In this document: positions 35,701 through 44,667 of the stretch, piece by piece
Numbering within the stretch: position 1 is the stretch's first letter
Layout: each line of letters opens with the position of its first letter
From: UBA946 sp031550725
GTDB lineage: Bacteria > Bacillota > Clostridia > Oscillospirales > Ruminococcaceae
DNA: 64,000 nucleotides
Assembly: GCA_031550725.1 (NCBI GenBank)
Contig: JAVBOH010000015.1
Span: 1 to 64,000, forward strand
Direction: 5' to 3'
Translations under genes and position numbers: made by a program
Notes under the pieces: generated by a model
Databases searched by the model: none
What the model saw: only the letters and a program-made list of their open reading frames with translations
What the model was told of the DNA's origin: nothing

Positions 35701-35948
35701 ATAACAGCAGTAATACCGTCAATAGCTTTAATTGCTGCAACATCGTCATCAGTAAGACCCATAGTACTTACAATTTTAAAGTCAAGCAAATTATATTCTT
35801 TATAATATGTATCAGCAAGATATTCAATGTCAGGTGCACTTGCATCAAGTCCCGCATAAAATCCTGAACCAATCATAACAATCATCAAAAGCGAAATATA
35901 TCTTCCGATTGATTTTTTTATTTTAGTTAACGTATTTTTATAAAGCAA
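32772..35948 (-). CDS. FtsX-type ABC transporter permease with coiled-coil ectodomain
   Basis: 1058 aa. Transmembrane helix near residues 15-35, then a MacB-like extracytoplasmic domain to about 250. A long stretch rich in repeated ELDDGxKELxDGK heptads (about 255-545) probably forms coiled coil. Three helices of the first FtsX core lie at about 565-700, a second extracytoplasmic domain at 790-945, and the last FtsX core to the C-terminus. Such permeases in Firmicutes export peptides or lipids or sense antimicrobial compounds. The ATPase gene lies 7 bp upstream in the same operon, and a divergent TetR regulator suggests drug- or envelope-related induction. Confidence 0.88.
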   Translation of the reverse strand: MLYKNTLTKIKKSIGRYISLLMIVMIGSGFYAGLDASAPDIEYLADTYYKEYNLLDFKIVSTMGLTDDDVAAIKAIDGITAVIPSYSADVLSGEMTLRIHALEDSVNKVKLFDGRLPEKVNECVADNRNYRVGDKIKVTSDVEDKLDITEFKVVGVAESVLYLAEDYGSTTIGNGKLSSFIFVDKDVFKMDVYTEIYIDADTENADAYSDKYDAISTRINDELVKIKPVRELARDNDISSEAYEEISENETKLNDERVKAQKELDDAKKELDDGAKELLDGKETARKEFADAKKELDDGSKELADGKAELLKNEKELNETVISQNAEFEDAKKQISDGWKQIDAGLEGTGITRDTIGATITELSAGIDGMNMQLLQIPEGSQEYMVLAGTISEYQKQLDGLNQLKTSIDTLTASEKQLNDGIATFNVEIENARKQITDAKTEIAENEKKIADGYIEYEESLAKIDKELAENEQKLEDGYKEYYEGLEEFNSEMADAEKKISDAKQEVADLKPTTWYIYDRNASVGHDELGSSIEVIVSIAAVFPIFFILIVMLMSSNSMSRMIAEERGELGTLASLGFDDNSIVRTYLLYVLSASGIGAVAGFFIGCRLIPPLVFSNFVYVLPPLVMQYNMVTFAIIMVVAFVLMIFVTYTSCNKELKHTPATLMRPLPPKKGKKILLERIGFIWNRLSFTWKVTMRNMFRYKKRAMMTIVGVAGCTALLVVGFGLRDSMDGVAEKQYGEIQTYKSMIILDEETKHIDGDLLTLIEKEKVTNPLLIKQSPYKCETPSKSVDVYMIVPQDNEVFENYYNLTGKSDGIDIPLNDDTVIITEKFAATFSLKEGSTFSISDADKNVFELTVSDIVENYISNYIYMNTTMYNKVFCEDIMFNTVVSDSVPDAKRLIEDDQIITVSLTSDAVDKILENNASLDSIVIFLVVVASLLAIIVLYNLTAINISERIREIATLKVLGFNDGETNAYIYREAIILTFVSIIIGAVLGTVLHGFVVDVIESDVTVLFRKISLFSYGLSCVLTIVFSIIMQFVTYFKLQKIDMIESLKSVE

Positions 35949-35955
35949 TCAGAAG

Positions 35956-36657
35956 TCACCACGCAATCTCGTCGGCTTTTTTAGGGTTTTCATTAACCTT
36001 AACACTTTTTACCGTACCATTTTTTATTTTAATAACCTTATCCGCAATTTCGGCAATAACAGCATTATGAGTGATTAGCACTGTTGTCATCCCCATTTCC
36101 TTGCAGTTTTTCTGCAATAAAGTAATGATTTTTTGCCCTGTAACGCTGTCTAACGCACCTGTTGGCTCATCGCAAAGCAGTAGCTTTGGATTTTTTGCAA
36201 TTGCTCTTGCAATAGCAACTCTTTGCTGCTCACCGCCTGAAAGCTGTGAGGGAAAATTATCCATACGTTCCGATAAACCAACCTGTTCTAAAACAGCCTT
36301 AGGATCAAGCGCATTAGGACAAATCTGACAAGCAAGCTCAACATTTTCAAGTGCAGTCAGGTTTCCAACGAGATTATAGAACTGAAAAACAAAGCCTATA
36401 TCGTTTCTGCGATAATCAATAAGCTGTTTTTTACGATATTTATGCACCTTGCTGCCATCAACATAAATTTTGCCGTCGCTTGGTGAATCCATACCTCCAA
36501 GCAAGTTCAAAACGGTAGTTTTACCTGCACCGCTAGGCCCTAAAATAACAACAAGCTCACCTTTATCAATAGTAAATGAGCAGTTTTCAACAGCGGTAAT
36601 GTTAACATCACCAACATGATATTCTTTTTTTATGTTCTTAAACTCAATAAGCGACAA
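35956..36657 (-). CDS. ABC transporter ATP-binding protein (MacB/LolD type)
   Basis: 233 aa. Walker A GPSGAGKTT (residues 40-48), Q-loop VFQFYNLVG near 89, signature LSGGEQQRVAIARAI near 139, Walker B LLLCDEPTGALD near 159 and the switch His in VLITHNAVIA near 192. The family pairs with FtsX-like permeases and drives a mechanotransmission or export cycle in the cytoplasm. It is the first gene of the two-gene operon. Confidence 0.93.
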   Translation of the reverse strand: MSLIEFKNIKKEYHVGDVNITAVENCSFTIDKGELVVILGPSGAGKTTVLNLLGGMDSPSDGKIYVDGSKVHKYRKKQLIDYRRNDIGFVFQFYNLVGNLTALENVELACQICPNALDPKAVLEQVGLSERMDNFPSQLSGGEQQRVAIARAIAKNPKLLLCDEPTGALDSVTGQKIITLLQKNCKEMGMTTVLITHNAVIAEIADKVIKIKNGTVKSVKVNENPKKADEIAW

Positions 36658-36754
36658 AATAAATGACTTCCTTTCTTATGCCCATGCCTACTTGTCACAA
36701 AGCTAAATGAAATACATTTGCATGAACCGTGGGTTATATTATTATTATTTTTTT

Positions 36755-36798
36755 AGTTTGTTTCAAACTTGACATATCCTTACAATATATAGTATAAT
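36755..36798 (+). promoter_or_regulatory. tetR promoter with overlapping palindrome
   Basis: TTGACA (36769-36774), an 18-nt spacer and TATAAT (36793-36798). Directly upstream and overlapping the first T of the -35 is the palindrome AGTTTG-TTT-CAAACT (36755-36769), a plausible operator for the TetR protein. The intergenic region serves the ABC operon in the other direction. The ~125-nt leader also contains a distant TGTGTTG/CAACACA pair. Confidence 0.6.
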
Positions 36799-36922
36799 GA
36801 CACTGTGTTGATTTTGCAACCGTCAATTGCTTTTAATATGTATTTATGTCAACACATTTATTAGAAATGTATATTTCCGAACATTTCCATAAAATCTGTA
36901 TCTTTAAAAGAGGGTATGTATA

Positions 36923-37489
36923 ATGAAAGAAATGAAACAAAACCGAAAAACTAAGTATACACAAACAGCATTAAAGAACAGCTTAATTGAACTTATGCAG
37001 GAAAAATCTATATCAAAAATCACAATAAAAGAGCTGTGTGAAAATGCTGATATTAACCGCACAACCTTTTATGCACATTATTCTGACCAGTATGAACTTT
37101 TACGCTGCATTGAGGAAGAAACATTTACATGGGGAAAGGAAATAATAGCAAAATTTACAGAGAAAACGGATAAAACAGAAATGATAAAGAATATTGAAAA
37201 AGCATTCGAATACTTTGCTGATAATAAAAGCCATATACAAACACTAATGAGTGAAAAAGGTGATATTGATTTCCAAAAAAAGCTAATGACAATTATTTAT
37301 GAGCAATGTGGAATGTCACTTGCTGATTTTGTTGACTCAACAAAAATAAATACCGAGCTTTATTTCGTTTTCATTGTAAATGGCAGTATCGGGCTTATTC
37401 AGCACTGGCTGAAAAACGGATTGAAGGAATCCCCTGCCGAAATGGCTGAAATTATTTACAATATGGCAGCTAATATAAATAATCTATAA
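36923..37489 (+). CDS. TetR/AcrR family regulator
   Basis: 188 aa. The N-terminal helix-turn-helix (residues 10-56) has the TetR pattern ALKNSLIELMQEKSISKITIKELCENADINRTTFYAHY. The C-terminal ligand domain is of the short type seen in TetR proteins next to FtsX-type exporters, with IVNGSIGLIQHWLKNGLKESPAEMA near 150-174. It probably represses itself and the divergent ABC operon. AGAGGG precedes ATG. The ligand is unknown. Confidence 0.88.
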   Translation: MKEMKQNRKTKYTQTALKNSLIELMQEKSISKITIKELCENADINRTTFYAHYSDQYELLRCIEEETFTWGKEIIAKFTEKTDKTEMIKNIEKAFEYFADNKSHIQTLMSEKGDIDFQKKLMTIIYEQCGMSLADFVDSTKINTELYFVFIVNGSIGLIQHWLKNGLKESPAEMAEIIYNMAANINNL

Positions 37490-37614
37490 ATATATAATTT
37501 AGTGTATATATCTCCATAACGAAAGAAACGTGAAAGCTTGATATAATTTATGTTTGTTATTTTGATTTATCGTTACAAAATATTATTTCTCATGATATTA
37601 TGTATGAATATCTG

Positions 37615-37643
37615 TTGACAATGAGCTATATATAATGTATAAT
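37615..37643 (+). promoter_or_regulatory. Promoter of the GT-C-like gene
   Basis: TTGACA (37615-37620), a 17-nt spacer and TATAAT (37638-37643), 43 bp before ATG: full consensus hexamers. Confidence 0.8.
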
Positions 37644-37685
37644 ATATCTATATTTTTTTACTTTATTTGAAACAGGAGATAAAAT

Positions 37686-39981
37686 ATGCAAACAGAAAGA
37701 AGAAAAAATAATACTCTTACTTTTTTAGATATAAAAACAAATGATGGAAAATATGACAGAGATAAAATAATACAGTTATTTTGCAAAGTAATAATTTTCG
37801 CTGTTTCGTTATCTTTTTTGCTTTATGCATTTGGCGAGAAATGGCGATACTTTGAAGTAGATAGTTTTACACTGCCGACAATATCATTGCAATACAGGCA
37901 AACACTTATAATTACTCAAGCAGATATCGACCAAGCAAAAATTGATTATCCCGACCTATACAGAAAAGTTGATGATTATAGTTCACTTCGTGGTTCACGT
38001 TTAGTAAAAATCACAGATGATGAATGGCTATCATTTTATTTTCCAATATATCCGATAATTTGTCTGCCAATTAAATTGATTTTGCAATTTTTAGGATTAG
38101 ACCAGTTGCGTGCTTTTACAATAACAAATGCAATTTTTATAATTTTTGCATTATTTTATATATATAAGAATTTAAAACTACCTATACTAGAAAAATTCAT
38201 CATATTGATTTTATTAATATTATCCCCGATATACCGATACATACCATATTTAAGTGCAGAATCTATGATATTTTCTCTTGTTGCCATTTCAATGGTATTA
38301 TACCATAATAAAAAGTATAAATCAGCTGCATTTTTTATTGCTGTCGCAAGTATACCGCAGCCAACAGTTATGGCAATTGGAATTGTAATGTTTATTGATT
38401 ATTTTATAAAAATGTTTCAGAACAGAAAAGAAATGAAAATAATTAGCTTAAAAAATTTTTTTAAAACAGTTAAATATGGCTGTTGTTATATTCCATGCCT
38501 TATTCCGTTCATTTTTAATTTTTTAATGCTGAAAACAGGAAACCCTACTGCTGTTGGAGCAACACTTGATAATTATATGGGAAGGTTTTTATCATATTTA
38601 TTTGATATTAACTTTGGTTTTATGTCCTTTGCACCATTAATATTGATTTTGTTTTTTGTATTGTCTGCAATTTCAATAATAAAGAAAAAAAAAAGATGCA
38701 ATTATATATACCGCATTCTTTTTCGCACCAATCTTAGCATATTCATTAATGGTATTTATGAATTGTGCTGCAATTTTTTGTGCTCGTTATGTAATGTGGA
38801 CATATCCAGTGTTGGTTTTTGCAATTGTTATTTTATCAGGATATTTTAATATAAAAACATGGTTAAAGTACTTGGTTTCGTTGCTTTTGATAATTTCAAC
38901 ATCATGTTTTTTGGTTATAAACAATGTTAGAAATGATTGTTTCAGATTTAATAATACATCAATATTTCTCCTTGATAATTTTCCTGCTCTGTATAGTCCT
39001 TTTTATGGAACCTTTTATAACAGAAATGATGAATTGATTTTATCTTATTTAGTAGAAGAACCGTCATATTACTTTTCATCAAATAAAAATTATCTTACAA
39101 AAATTCTTTTCAAATCAACAGATGAATATAAAAAACAAATCCTTTCAACACTTTATGGTGATGATGATGACATATCTTATCTGAAAGAAAAGATTAATAA
39201 AATACCATCGGACAATAAGTATCATTACATAAATATTTCACCCCTGAAAAATATTAAGCTTGATAAATATAATATCGAACAGCTTGGATTTGTTTCGGAA
39301 AATGAAGTGATATTTAGAACCGATGAAAAAATTGAAATTCCTGCATCAAAGAAAATTGAAACCAAAAAAATATTAACTTTTAATTCAAAACCATACACAC
39401 TTTATAAAATTGATATTGAATTTGATGAATCAACATTACCATTAAAAAAAGATTGTTTGGAATTTAGCATAAACGACATTGACAATTATTACTATAATCA
39501 AATTTTTGCACGCAAAAATCAATATTCATTATTTCTGCATACAGAAAACAATGATATATCAGAATTGATTATAGAAAGCAGCAATCCCGAGAGTTTTGTT
39601 ATTAATAATATAACTATTACTTCAATGACAAATGAAGTCACTGTGTTAAATCAAAACAGCCCAATAGAAATTTCAGGTGATATGAAAGAAGATGAAGTAG
39701 TATTTAAATTGGATGCACAATCTTTTGAATATTATAAGGTTATGATTGAATTAGAAAATCCCCAAGATATTTCAAATGATGATAAATTTTATTTGGCAAC
39801 ACGAAGAAACTCATTTTATTATGTACATGAACCTGAATTTGAAATTTTTGAGAAATCAAATACATTCATTATAAATTCTCACGATATGACATTAACAGAA
39901 TCATCGCTTGAAATTGTTATTGTCGGTGAAACCCAAAAACCGATTATAATAAATTCAATAAAAATTGAACGTACTGGTTAA
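37686..39981 (+). pseudogene. GT-C-like polytopic protein, frameshifted at a poly-A tract
   Basis: Two overlapping frames read as one protein of about 765 aa. Frame one (37686-38849) has a cytoplasmic N-terminus and about eight helices typical of PMT/GT-C glycosyltransferases, including an acidic first loop. After the run of ten A's at 38685-38694 the hydrophobic pattern stops making sense in frame one. It continues in the +1 frame (from about 38695 to 39981) with two more helices (FFFAPILAYSLMVF, VLVFAIVILSGYF) and a large soluble C-terminal beta-rich domain. Removing one A would restore the frame. It may be a pseudogene, a phase-variable or slippage-expressed gene, or a sequencing error. 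It probably transfers a lipid-linked sugar outside the membrane. Confidence 0.75.
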
Positions 39982-39993
39982 GCTATAAATTCC

Positions 39994-40035
39994 AAAAAAA
40001 TCCTTGCCATATTTGTTTATGACAAGGATTTTTTT
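39994..40035. terminator. Bidirectional terminator
   Basis: AAAAAAATCCTTG, loop, CAAGGATTTTTTT between the GT-C-like gene and the convergent methyltransferase gene. It overlaps neither stop codon. Confidence 0.9.
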
Positions 40036-40037
40036 GC

Positions 40038-41228
40038 TTATAGCTGGTTTATATCATCGTATAGAGTGTAAATCTTACATTTTAAATTGTGTTTATCCAA
40101 AAAAGTCTTTATTGGTATCTGAGCTGTATATGTGCTTATCAAAATACTGTCAATTGAATGTTCCTCTATATCCTTTTCATCAAATGACGATATTTCTTTC
40201 CCCATAAGCGTTAACGAATGCTTTTTGATATCTGAATCATAAAACCTAATGATATTTTTTTTACTCAAACTTGTATTGGCAAGAAGCATTGATAAATGAT
40301 TTCCCACTCCCCATACCGCAAGCCTTTCATTATCATCAATACTATTCATTATATTTTTAACATTTTCCAAAGCAGTCATATTTCCGTTAATATAGTTTTT
40401 CAATGCATCTTCAGCATGCTGAGATATAATTTTACGAATAATTTGCTTGTTTGTTTTTTGCCATATGGTTGATATGCATGGGTTTGCAGACGAAATATTT
40501 GACTCTCCATCATAGATAATGTTTGACGAAACAAGCTGAAATCCGAGAGAGTTCATCATATAGTTTAAACTTTCCAATGTGAAACAATTTACATGCTCAT
40601 CATTGAACATACCAAATGGCTCATCTATGAATTTACAATCCATTGTTGGTACTTCAATAAACATATATTTATCGCTTATTTCACTGCATTGTTTAATCAA
40701 TTCATATGGATTAACAATATGCTCAAGCGTATGAGATAAAAAAACAAGGTCAAATCTGCTGTCTGGATTTTTATCGACATATTCTGAAAATAATCCGTTA
40801 TACATATCTACGTTATAATTTTTCTTTGCCGACTTGCAATTTAATGCAGACGGCTCTATTCCAAGTACATTTTTATGGTGATATAAACTTAGGTTATACC
40901 CCGATGCAGCACCAATTTCAAGCATACTGCCAAAACTATCACCTATCAGATTATCAATAAAAAATTTTTGTCTGATACACCGGTCAGTGTATGCTTTATC
41001 AAGTTCTGAACTATAATTATCAGAATCAAATTCGTATTTTGACTGGTTTTTATACCTATTCTCAAGCTGTTCCAGTGTAAATGGATTTTTTGTATATATA
41101 AAACCACACTTCTTGCACAAGGCTATTTGCTGAACAAGAATACCATCAGATATATCATCTGTATATACAAATGGCAATCTAAAATATATTTCGGTTTCTT
41201 CCTTGCAAATGCAGCAGCTATTAATCAT
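40038..41228 (-). CDS. Sugar C-methyltransferase-like SAM enzyme
   Basis: About 396 aa. N-terminal zinc-type domain with two CxxC pairs (CCICKE near residue 5 and CKKCGFIY near 37). SAM-binding domain with MLEIGAASGYNLSLY near 100-114 and LSHTLEHIVNPYE near 160. A C-terminal domain carries a second nucleotide-fold-like motif AVWGVGNHLSMLLA near 303 and acidic strands. This order fits NDP-hexose C-methyltransferases (Methyltransf_13/14 types), so a sugar carbon is the likely acceptor. The frame is open to 41288, but that part overlaps a consensus promoter. I use ATG 41228, with GAAGGGAC upstream. Confidence 0.78.
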   Translation of the reverse strand: MINSCCICKEETEIYFRLPFVYTDDISDGILVQQIALCKKCGFIYTKNPFTLEQLENRYKNQSKYEFDSDNYSSELDKAYTDRCIRQKFFIDNLIGDSFGSMLEIGAASGYNLSLYHHKNVLGIEPSALNCKSAKKNYNVDMYNGLFSEYVDKNPDSRFDLVFLSHTLEHIVNPYELIKQCSEISDKYMFIEVPTMDCKFIDEPFGMFNDEHVNCFTLESLNYMMNSLGFQLVSSNIIYDGESNISSANPCISTIWQKTNKQIIRKIISQHAEDALKNYINGNMTALENVKNIMNSIDDNERLAVWGVGNHLSMLLANTSLSKKNIIRFYDSDIKKHSLTLMGKEISSFDEKDIEEHSIDSILISTYTAQIPIKTFLDKHNLKCKIYTLYDDINQL

Positions 41229-41259
41229 TTTATAATAAAGTCCCTTCATGTTTTTAAAA

Positions 41260-41288
41260 ATTATATCATATTTTATAAACAATGTCAA
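41260..41288 (-). promoter_or_regulatory. Promoter of the methyltransferase gene
   Basis: On the minus strand TTGACA (41283-41288), a 17-nt spacer and TATAAT (41260-41265), both consensus. Transcription would begin near 41253, which excludes starts upstream of that point. Confidence 0.8.
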
Positions 41289-41388
41289 TGAAGCAAGAAT
41301 TGCAAATTACACATTGATATGAATTTACTATGTGATATTTTTGCTGCTTATTTGGATGCATTTTTCGTAACATATATGATATAAAGCG

Positions 41389-41417
41389 TTGACATAATTT
41401 TAAAAGTATGGTAGAAT
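41389..41417 (+). promoter_or_regulatory. Promoter of the CDP-sugar/glycan operon
   Basis: TTGACA (41389-41394), a 17-nt spacer and TAGAAT (41412-41417), 27 bp before the rfbF start. It is the only strong promoter seen for the ten same-strand genes to 52859. Confidence 0.75.
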
Positions 41418-41444
41418 TAAATAAAATAAACAGGGGGTGTTTTG

Positions 41445-42224
41445 GTGAAAGTTGTAATTCTTGCAGGCGGTTTAGGAACACGTATTATCGAGGAAAGCTA
41501 TACTCGCCCCAAGCCTATGATTGAAATAGGCAGAATGCCTATTTTATGGCATATTATGAAAGAATATTCACATTATGGATTTAATGAGTTTATTATTTGT
41601 GCTGGTTATAAACAGCATGTAATAAAGGAATTTTTTTCTGATTATTATCTCCACAGAAGTGATGTTACATTCGATTTTAGTCAGGAAAACAAGATGATTA
41701 TTCATAACAATATTGCTGAGCCATGGAAAGTCAGCATTATTGATACAGGGCTTAATACGATGACTGGCGGCAGAGTCAAGCGTGTTAAGGAATATATAGG
41801 TAATGAAACCTTCATGCTCACATATGGTGACGGCGTATGTGATATTGATATATCTAAGCTAGTTGAATTTCATAAAAATCATGGTAAAATGGCAACCCTG
41901 ACAGCTATAAATGTCAGTCAGCGTTTTGGTGTGTTGGATATTGATGATGACGGATGTCTAAAGTCACTCCGTGAGAAAAGTGATGTTGACAGCAGTGTTG
42001 TTAATGGCGGATATATGGTGCTTGAGCCTGAAATTTTTAACTATATTGAAAATGATGATACAGTTTTTGAAAAAACACCGCTTGAAACTCTTGCAAAAAT
42101 GAATGAGCTTATGGCGTACAGGCATAATGGTTTCTGGCAGTGCATGGATACTCAGCGTGATATGATGCAGCTTGAGGCTCTCTGGGATAGTGGGAATGCA
42201 CCTTGGAAGATTTGGGAGGGGTAA
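41445..42224 (+). CDS. rfbF: Glucose-1-phosphate cytidylyltransferase
   Basis: Makes CDP-glucose from glucose-1-phosphate and CTP, the entry to CDP-3,6-dideoxyhexoses. 259 aa. LAGGLGTRIIEESYTRPKPMIEIG (residues 6-29) is the RfbF-type activation loop, and the sequence then follows the family with FMLTYGDGVCDIDI near 125 and MVLEPEIFNYI near 190. FWQCMDTQRDMMQLE near the end matches the family's terminal motif. The start is GTG 41445, with AGGGGG about 9 nt upstream. It begins an operon that lacks the next enzyme, CDP-glucose 4,6-dehydratase. Confidence 0.93.
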   Translation: MKVVILAGGLGTRIIEESYTRPKPMIEIGRMPILWHIMKEYSHYGFNEFIICAGYKQHVIKEFFSDYYLHRSDVTFDFSQENKMIIHNNIAEPWKVSIIDTGLNTMTGGRVKRVKEYIGNETFMLTYGDGVCDIDISKLVEFHKNHGKMATLTAINVSQRFGVLDIDDDGCLKSLREKSDVDSSVVNGGYMVLEPEIFNYIENDDTVFEKTPLETLAKMNELMAYRHNGFWQCMDTQRDMMQLEALWDSGNAPWKIWEG

Positions 42225-42225
42225 T

Positions 42226-43329
42226 ATGATTATTCGTGCAAAAACAAAGGAGTTATTTGAAGGGAAAGCACTTACTGATATTCAGATGGTTAACACATCA
42301 ATGAATATTCAAGAGCTAGAATCTGGTGAAGTGATACTACACTCAAAACCACGGCGAATTGTTCTTGAACTGACAAATGCATGTAATCTGAATTGTATTA
42401 TGTGCGGTCGTAACGCAGTTGAGTTTAAACATACACAGTTTGAAATGGAATGGTTTTATTCACTTGAACCTTTATTTGATACTGTTGAAGAAGTTACTTT
42501 AATGGGTTGGGGTGAGCCTACTGTTCATCCGCATTTTGATGAAATGCTTCAGGTTTTGGCAAAACATTCAGCACGAATATATTTTTGTACAAACGGTATG
42601 CGTTTAAATAAATTACATAATCAGATATTTGAAAATGGCGTTGATGTTTTTGCAGTAAGTGTAGATGGTGCTTCTCATGAAACAAACAGTAAAATACGCA
42701 GGGGTTCAGATTTGAATGAAATTAATGCAAGCTTAAAAAGAATTGTTGCTGAAAAAAAAGACAAACACCTTAAATATCCATATATTAATTATGTTTTCTG
42801 TGCTATGAAAAGTAACATCCATGAACTACCTGATCTTGTTAAAATGGCTGCTGATATCGGTCTTAATGAGGTCAAAGTTGTTTTTCTCACAGTATTTGAT
42901 CAGAATTTAATACATGAAACCTTGTTTGGCGACGAAGTTAATGTAAAGCAAGTTTTTGACGAAGCTGAAAAATGTGCTGAAGAATTGAATATAAACTTAA
43001 AATTACCATATATTTATGGTGTTGATCCAGCTGGAACATCATATCATAGAGATTGTTATGTTGCTTACAGAGATTTTTATTTAGGTTCTGATGGATATGT
43101 CCGCCCTTGTATGTCAACATCTGAAAAATTTTTCAAGTATGATACAAAACGTGATTTTATGGATATGTGGAACTCGTTAGAATACCAAAATCTGCGTAAT
43201 AATGTAAATAACGAGAATATGTCTGTTAATTGTAAAAACTGTTATCAGTCATCACATTGTAATTGGAATAATAGAAAATCATATATTCAGCTTGGTGAGA
43301 AATTTGCACCTAGTTGGGAGGAAAATTAA
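42226..43329 (+). CDS. Radical SAM/SPASM protein
   Basis: 367 aa. The radical SAM cluster is Cys53, Cys57 and Cys60 (NACNLNCIMC), followed by TLMGWGEPTVHPHF near 90-103. The C-terminal SPASM/twitch region has cysteines in DGYVRPCMST and VNCKNCYQSSHCNW for auxiliary clusters. The same general family includes sugar-modifying dehydrogenases and peptide-modifying enzymes. Within this operon a sugar nucleotide or glycolipid substrate is likely, but this is inference from position. GGGAGGGG lies just before ATG; it directly follows rfbF. Confidence 0.85.
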   Translation: MIIRAKTKELFEGKALTDIQMVNTSMNIQELESGEVILHSKPRRIVLELTNACNLNCIMCGRNAVEFKHTQFEMEWFYSLEPLFDTVEEVTLMGWGEPTVHPHFDEMLQVLAKHSARIYFCTNGMRLNKLHNQIFENGVDVFAVSVDGASHETNSKIRRGSDLNEINASLKRIVAEKKDKHLKYPYINYVFCAMKSNIHELPDLVKMAADIGLNEVKVVFLTVFDQNLIHETLFGDEVNVKQVFDEAEKCAEELNINLKLPYIYGVDPAGTSYHRDCYVAYRDFYLGSDGYVRPCMSTSEKFFKYDTKRDFMDMWNSLEYQNLRNNVNNENMSVNCKNCYQSSHCNWNNRKSYIQLGEKFAPSWEEN

Positions 43330-44667
43330 ATGAAAACCCAATCAGAATTAAGAAACGAAATTTTAAATCTTGTTAAGGAATATGCAGATAATTTTCACAG
43401 CCATAAACCATATTCAGAAGGTGACAGAATACCATATGCCTCGAGAGTATATGACTCAAAGGAAATGGTTAATCTTGTGGATAGTTCACTTGAATTTTGG
43501 CTGACATCAGGAAGATATACCGATGAATTTGAAAAAAAGCTTGCAGAATATTTAGGTGTAAAATATTGTTCTGTTGTAAACTCAGGTTCATCCGCTAACC
43601 TTGCTGCGTTTATGGCACTAACATCACCTCTGCTTAACGAAAGAGCAGTCAAACGAGGTGATGAGGTTATCACTGTTGCTGCAGGTTTTCCAACAACTGT
43701 TACACCTATAATCCAGTTTGGTGCCGTTCCAGTTTTTGTTGATGTGGACATACCCCAGTATAATATTGATATTAATCTGCTTGAAGGGGCTTATTCATCA
43801 AAAACTAAAGCAGTTATGCTTGCTCATACACTTGGAAATCCGTTCGATATTTCGAAGGTTAAAGCATTTTGTGATAAATATAATCTTTGGCTGATTGAGG
43901 ATAACTGTGATGCTCTTGGCTCTAAGTACATACTAGACGGTAAAGAATTTTTTACAGGAACAATCGGTGATATCGGAACATCAAGCTTTTATCCGCCTCA
44001 TCACATGACAATGGGTGAAGGCGGAGCTGTTTATACAAACAATCCGTTATTATCTAAAATTGTACGTTCATTTCGTGACTGGGGACGTGACTGCATATGC
44101 AATTCAGGCTGTGACAATATATGTGGTCATCGCTTTGAAAAGCAATATGGTGAGCTTCCGCTAGGATATGACCATAAATTTGTGTATTCGCACTTTGGTT
44201 ATAATCTTAAAGCAACTGATATGCAGGCTGCGATAGGCTGTGCACAGCTTGAAAAGCTGCCTGAGTTTGTTATGAAAAGAAAATCTAATTTTGCACATCT
44301 TAAAGAAATACTTATAAATGTGCAGGACAAACTTATTTTACCTGAACCATGTGAAAATTCAGACCCAAGCTGGTTTGGTTTTCTTATCACATGCAAGGAT
44401 GGAACAAACAGAAATAAGCTCGTGCAATATATAGAAAATAAGGGCATTCAAACAAGAATGCTTTTTGCAGGCAATCTAATAAAGCATCCATGCTTTGATG
44501 ATATGAGAAAAAGCGGAGAAGGTTTCAGGATATCAGGAACTTTGGAAAATACCGACCGCATAATGAATAACTCATTTTGGGTAGGAGTTTATCCTGGAAT
44601 GACAGATGAAATAATAGAAGTAATCGGTAATACAATAATCGAGGCACTTGATGAATGCTCTGAATAA
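43330..44667 (+). CDS. rfbH: CDP-4-keto-6-deoxyglucose 3-dehydrase
   Basis: PMP- and [2Fe-2S]-dependent enzyme (E1, DdhC) that removes the 3-hydroxyl of CDP-4-keto-6-deoxyglucose. 445 aa. NSGSSANLAAFMAL near 85-98 binds the cofactor phosphate. SSFYPPHHMTMGEGG near 218-232 has His224 where aminotransferases of the family have the PLP lysine, the hallmark of E1. Cysteines 255, 257, 261 and 265 (DCICNSGCDNIC) lie where E1 carries its iron-sulfur ligands. It starts at the base after the radical SAM stop, so coupling is likely, and overlaps gtrA by 17 bp. Confidence 0.93.
   Translation: MKTQSELRNEILNLVKEYADNFHSHKPYSEGDRIPYASRVYDSKEMVNLVDSSLEFWLTSGRYTDEFEKKLAEYLGVKYCSVVNSGSSANLAAFMALTSPLLNERAVKRGDEVITVAAGFPTTVTPIIQFGAVPVFVDVDIPQYNIDINLLEGAYSSKTKAVMLAHTLGNPFDISKVKAFCDKYNLWLIEDNCDALGSKYILDGKEFFTGTIGDIGTSSFYPPHHMTMGEGGAVYTNNPLLSKIVRSFRDWGRDCICNSGCDNICGHRFEKQYGELPLGYDHKFVYSHFGYNLKATDMQAAIGCAQLEKLPEFVMKRKSNFAHLKEILINVQDKLILPEPCENSDPSWFGFLITCKDGTNRNKLVQYIENKGIQTRMLFAGNLIKHPCFDDMRKSGEGFRISGTLENTDRIMNNSFWVGVYPGMTDEIIEVIGNTIIEALDECSE

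Noticed and set aside
41229..41288. Longer N-terminus for the C-methyltransferase
   Set aside because: The extra codons overlap a consensus -35/-10 pair on the same strand, so they would not be transcribed.
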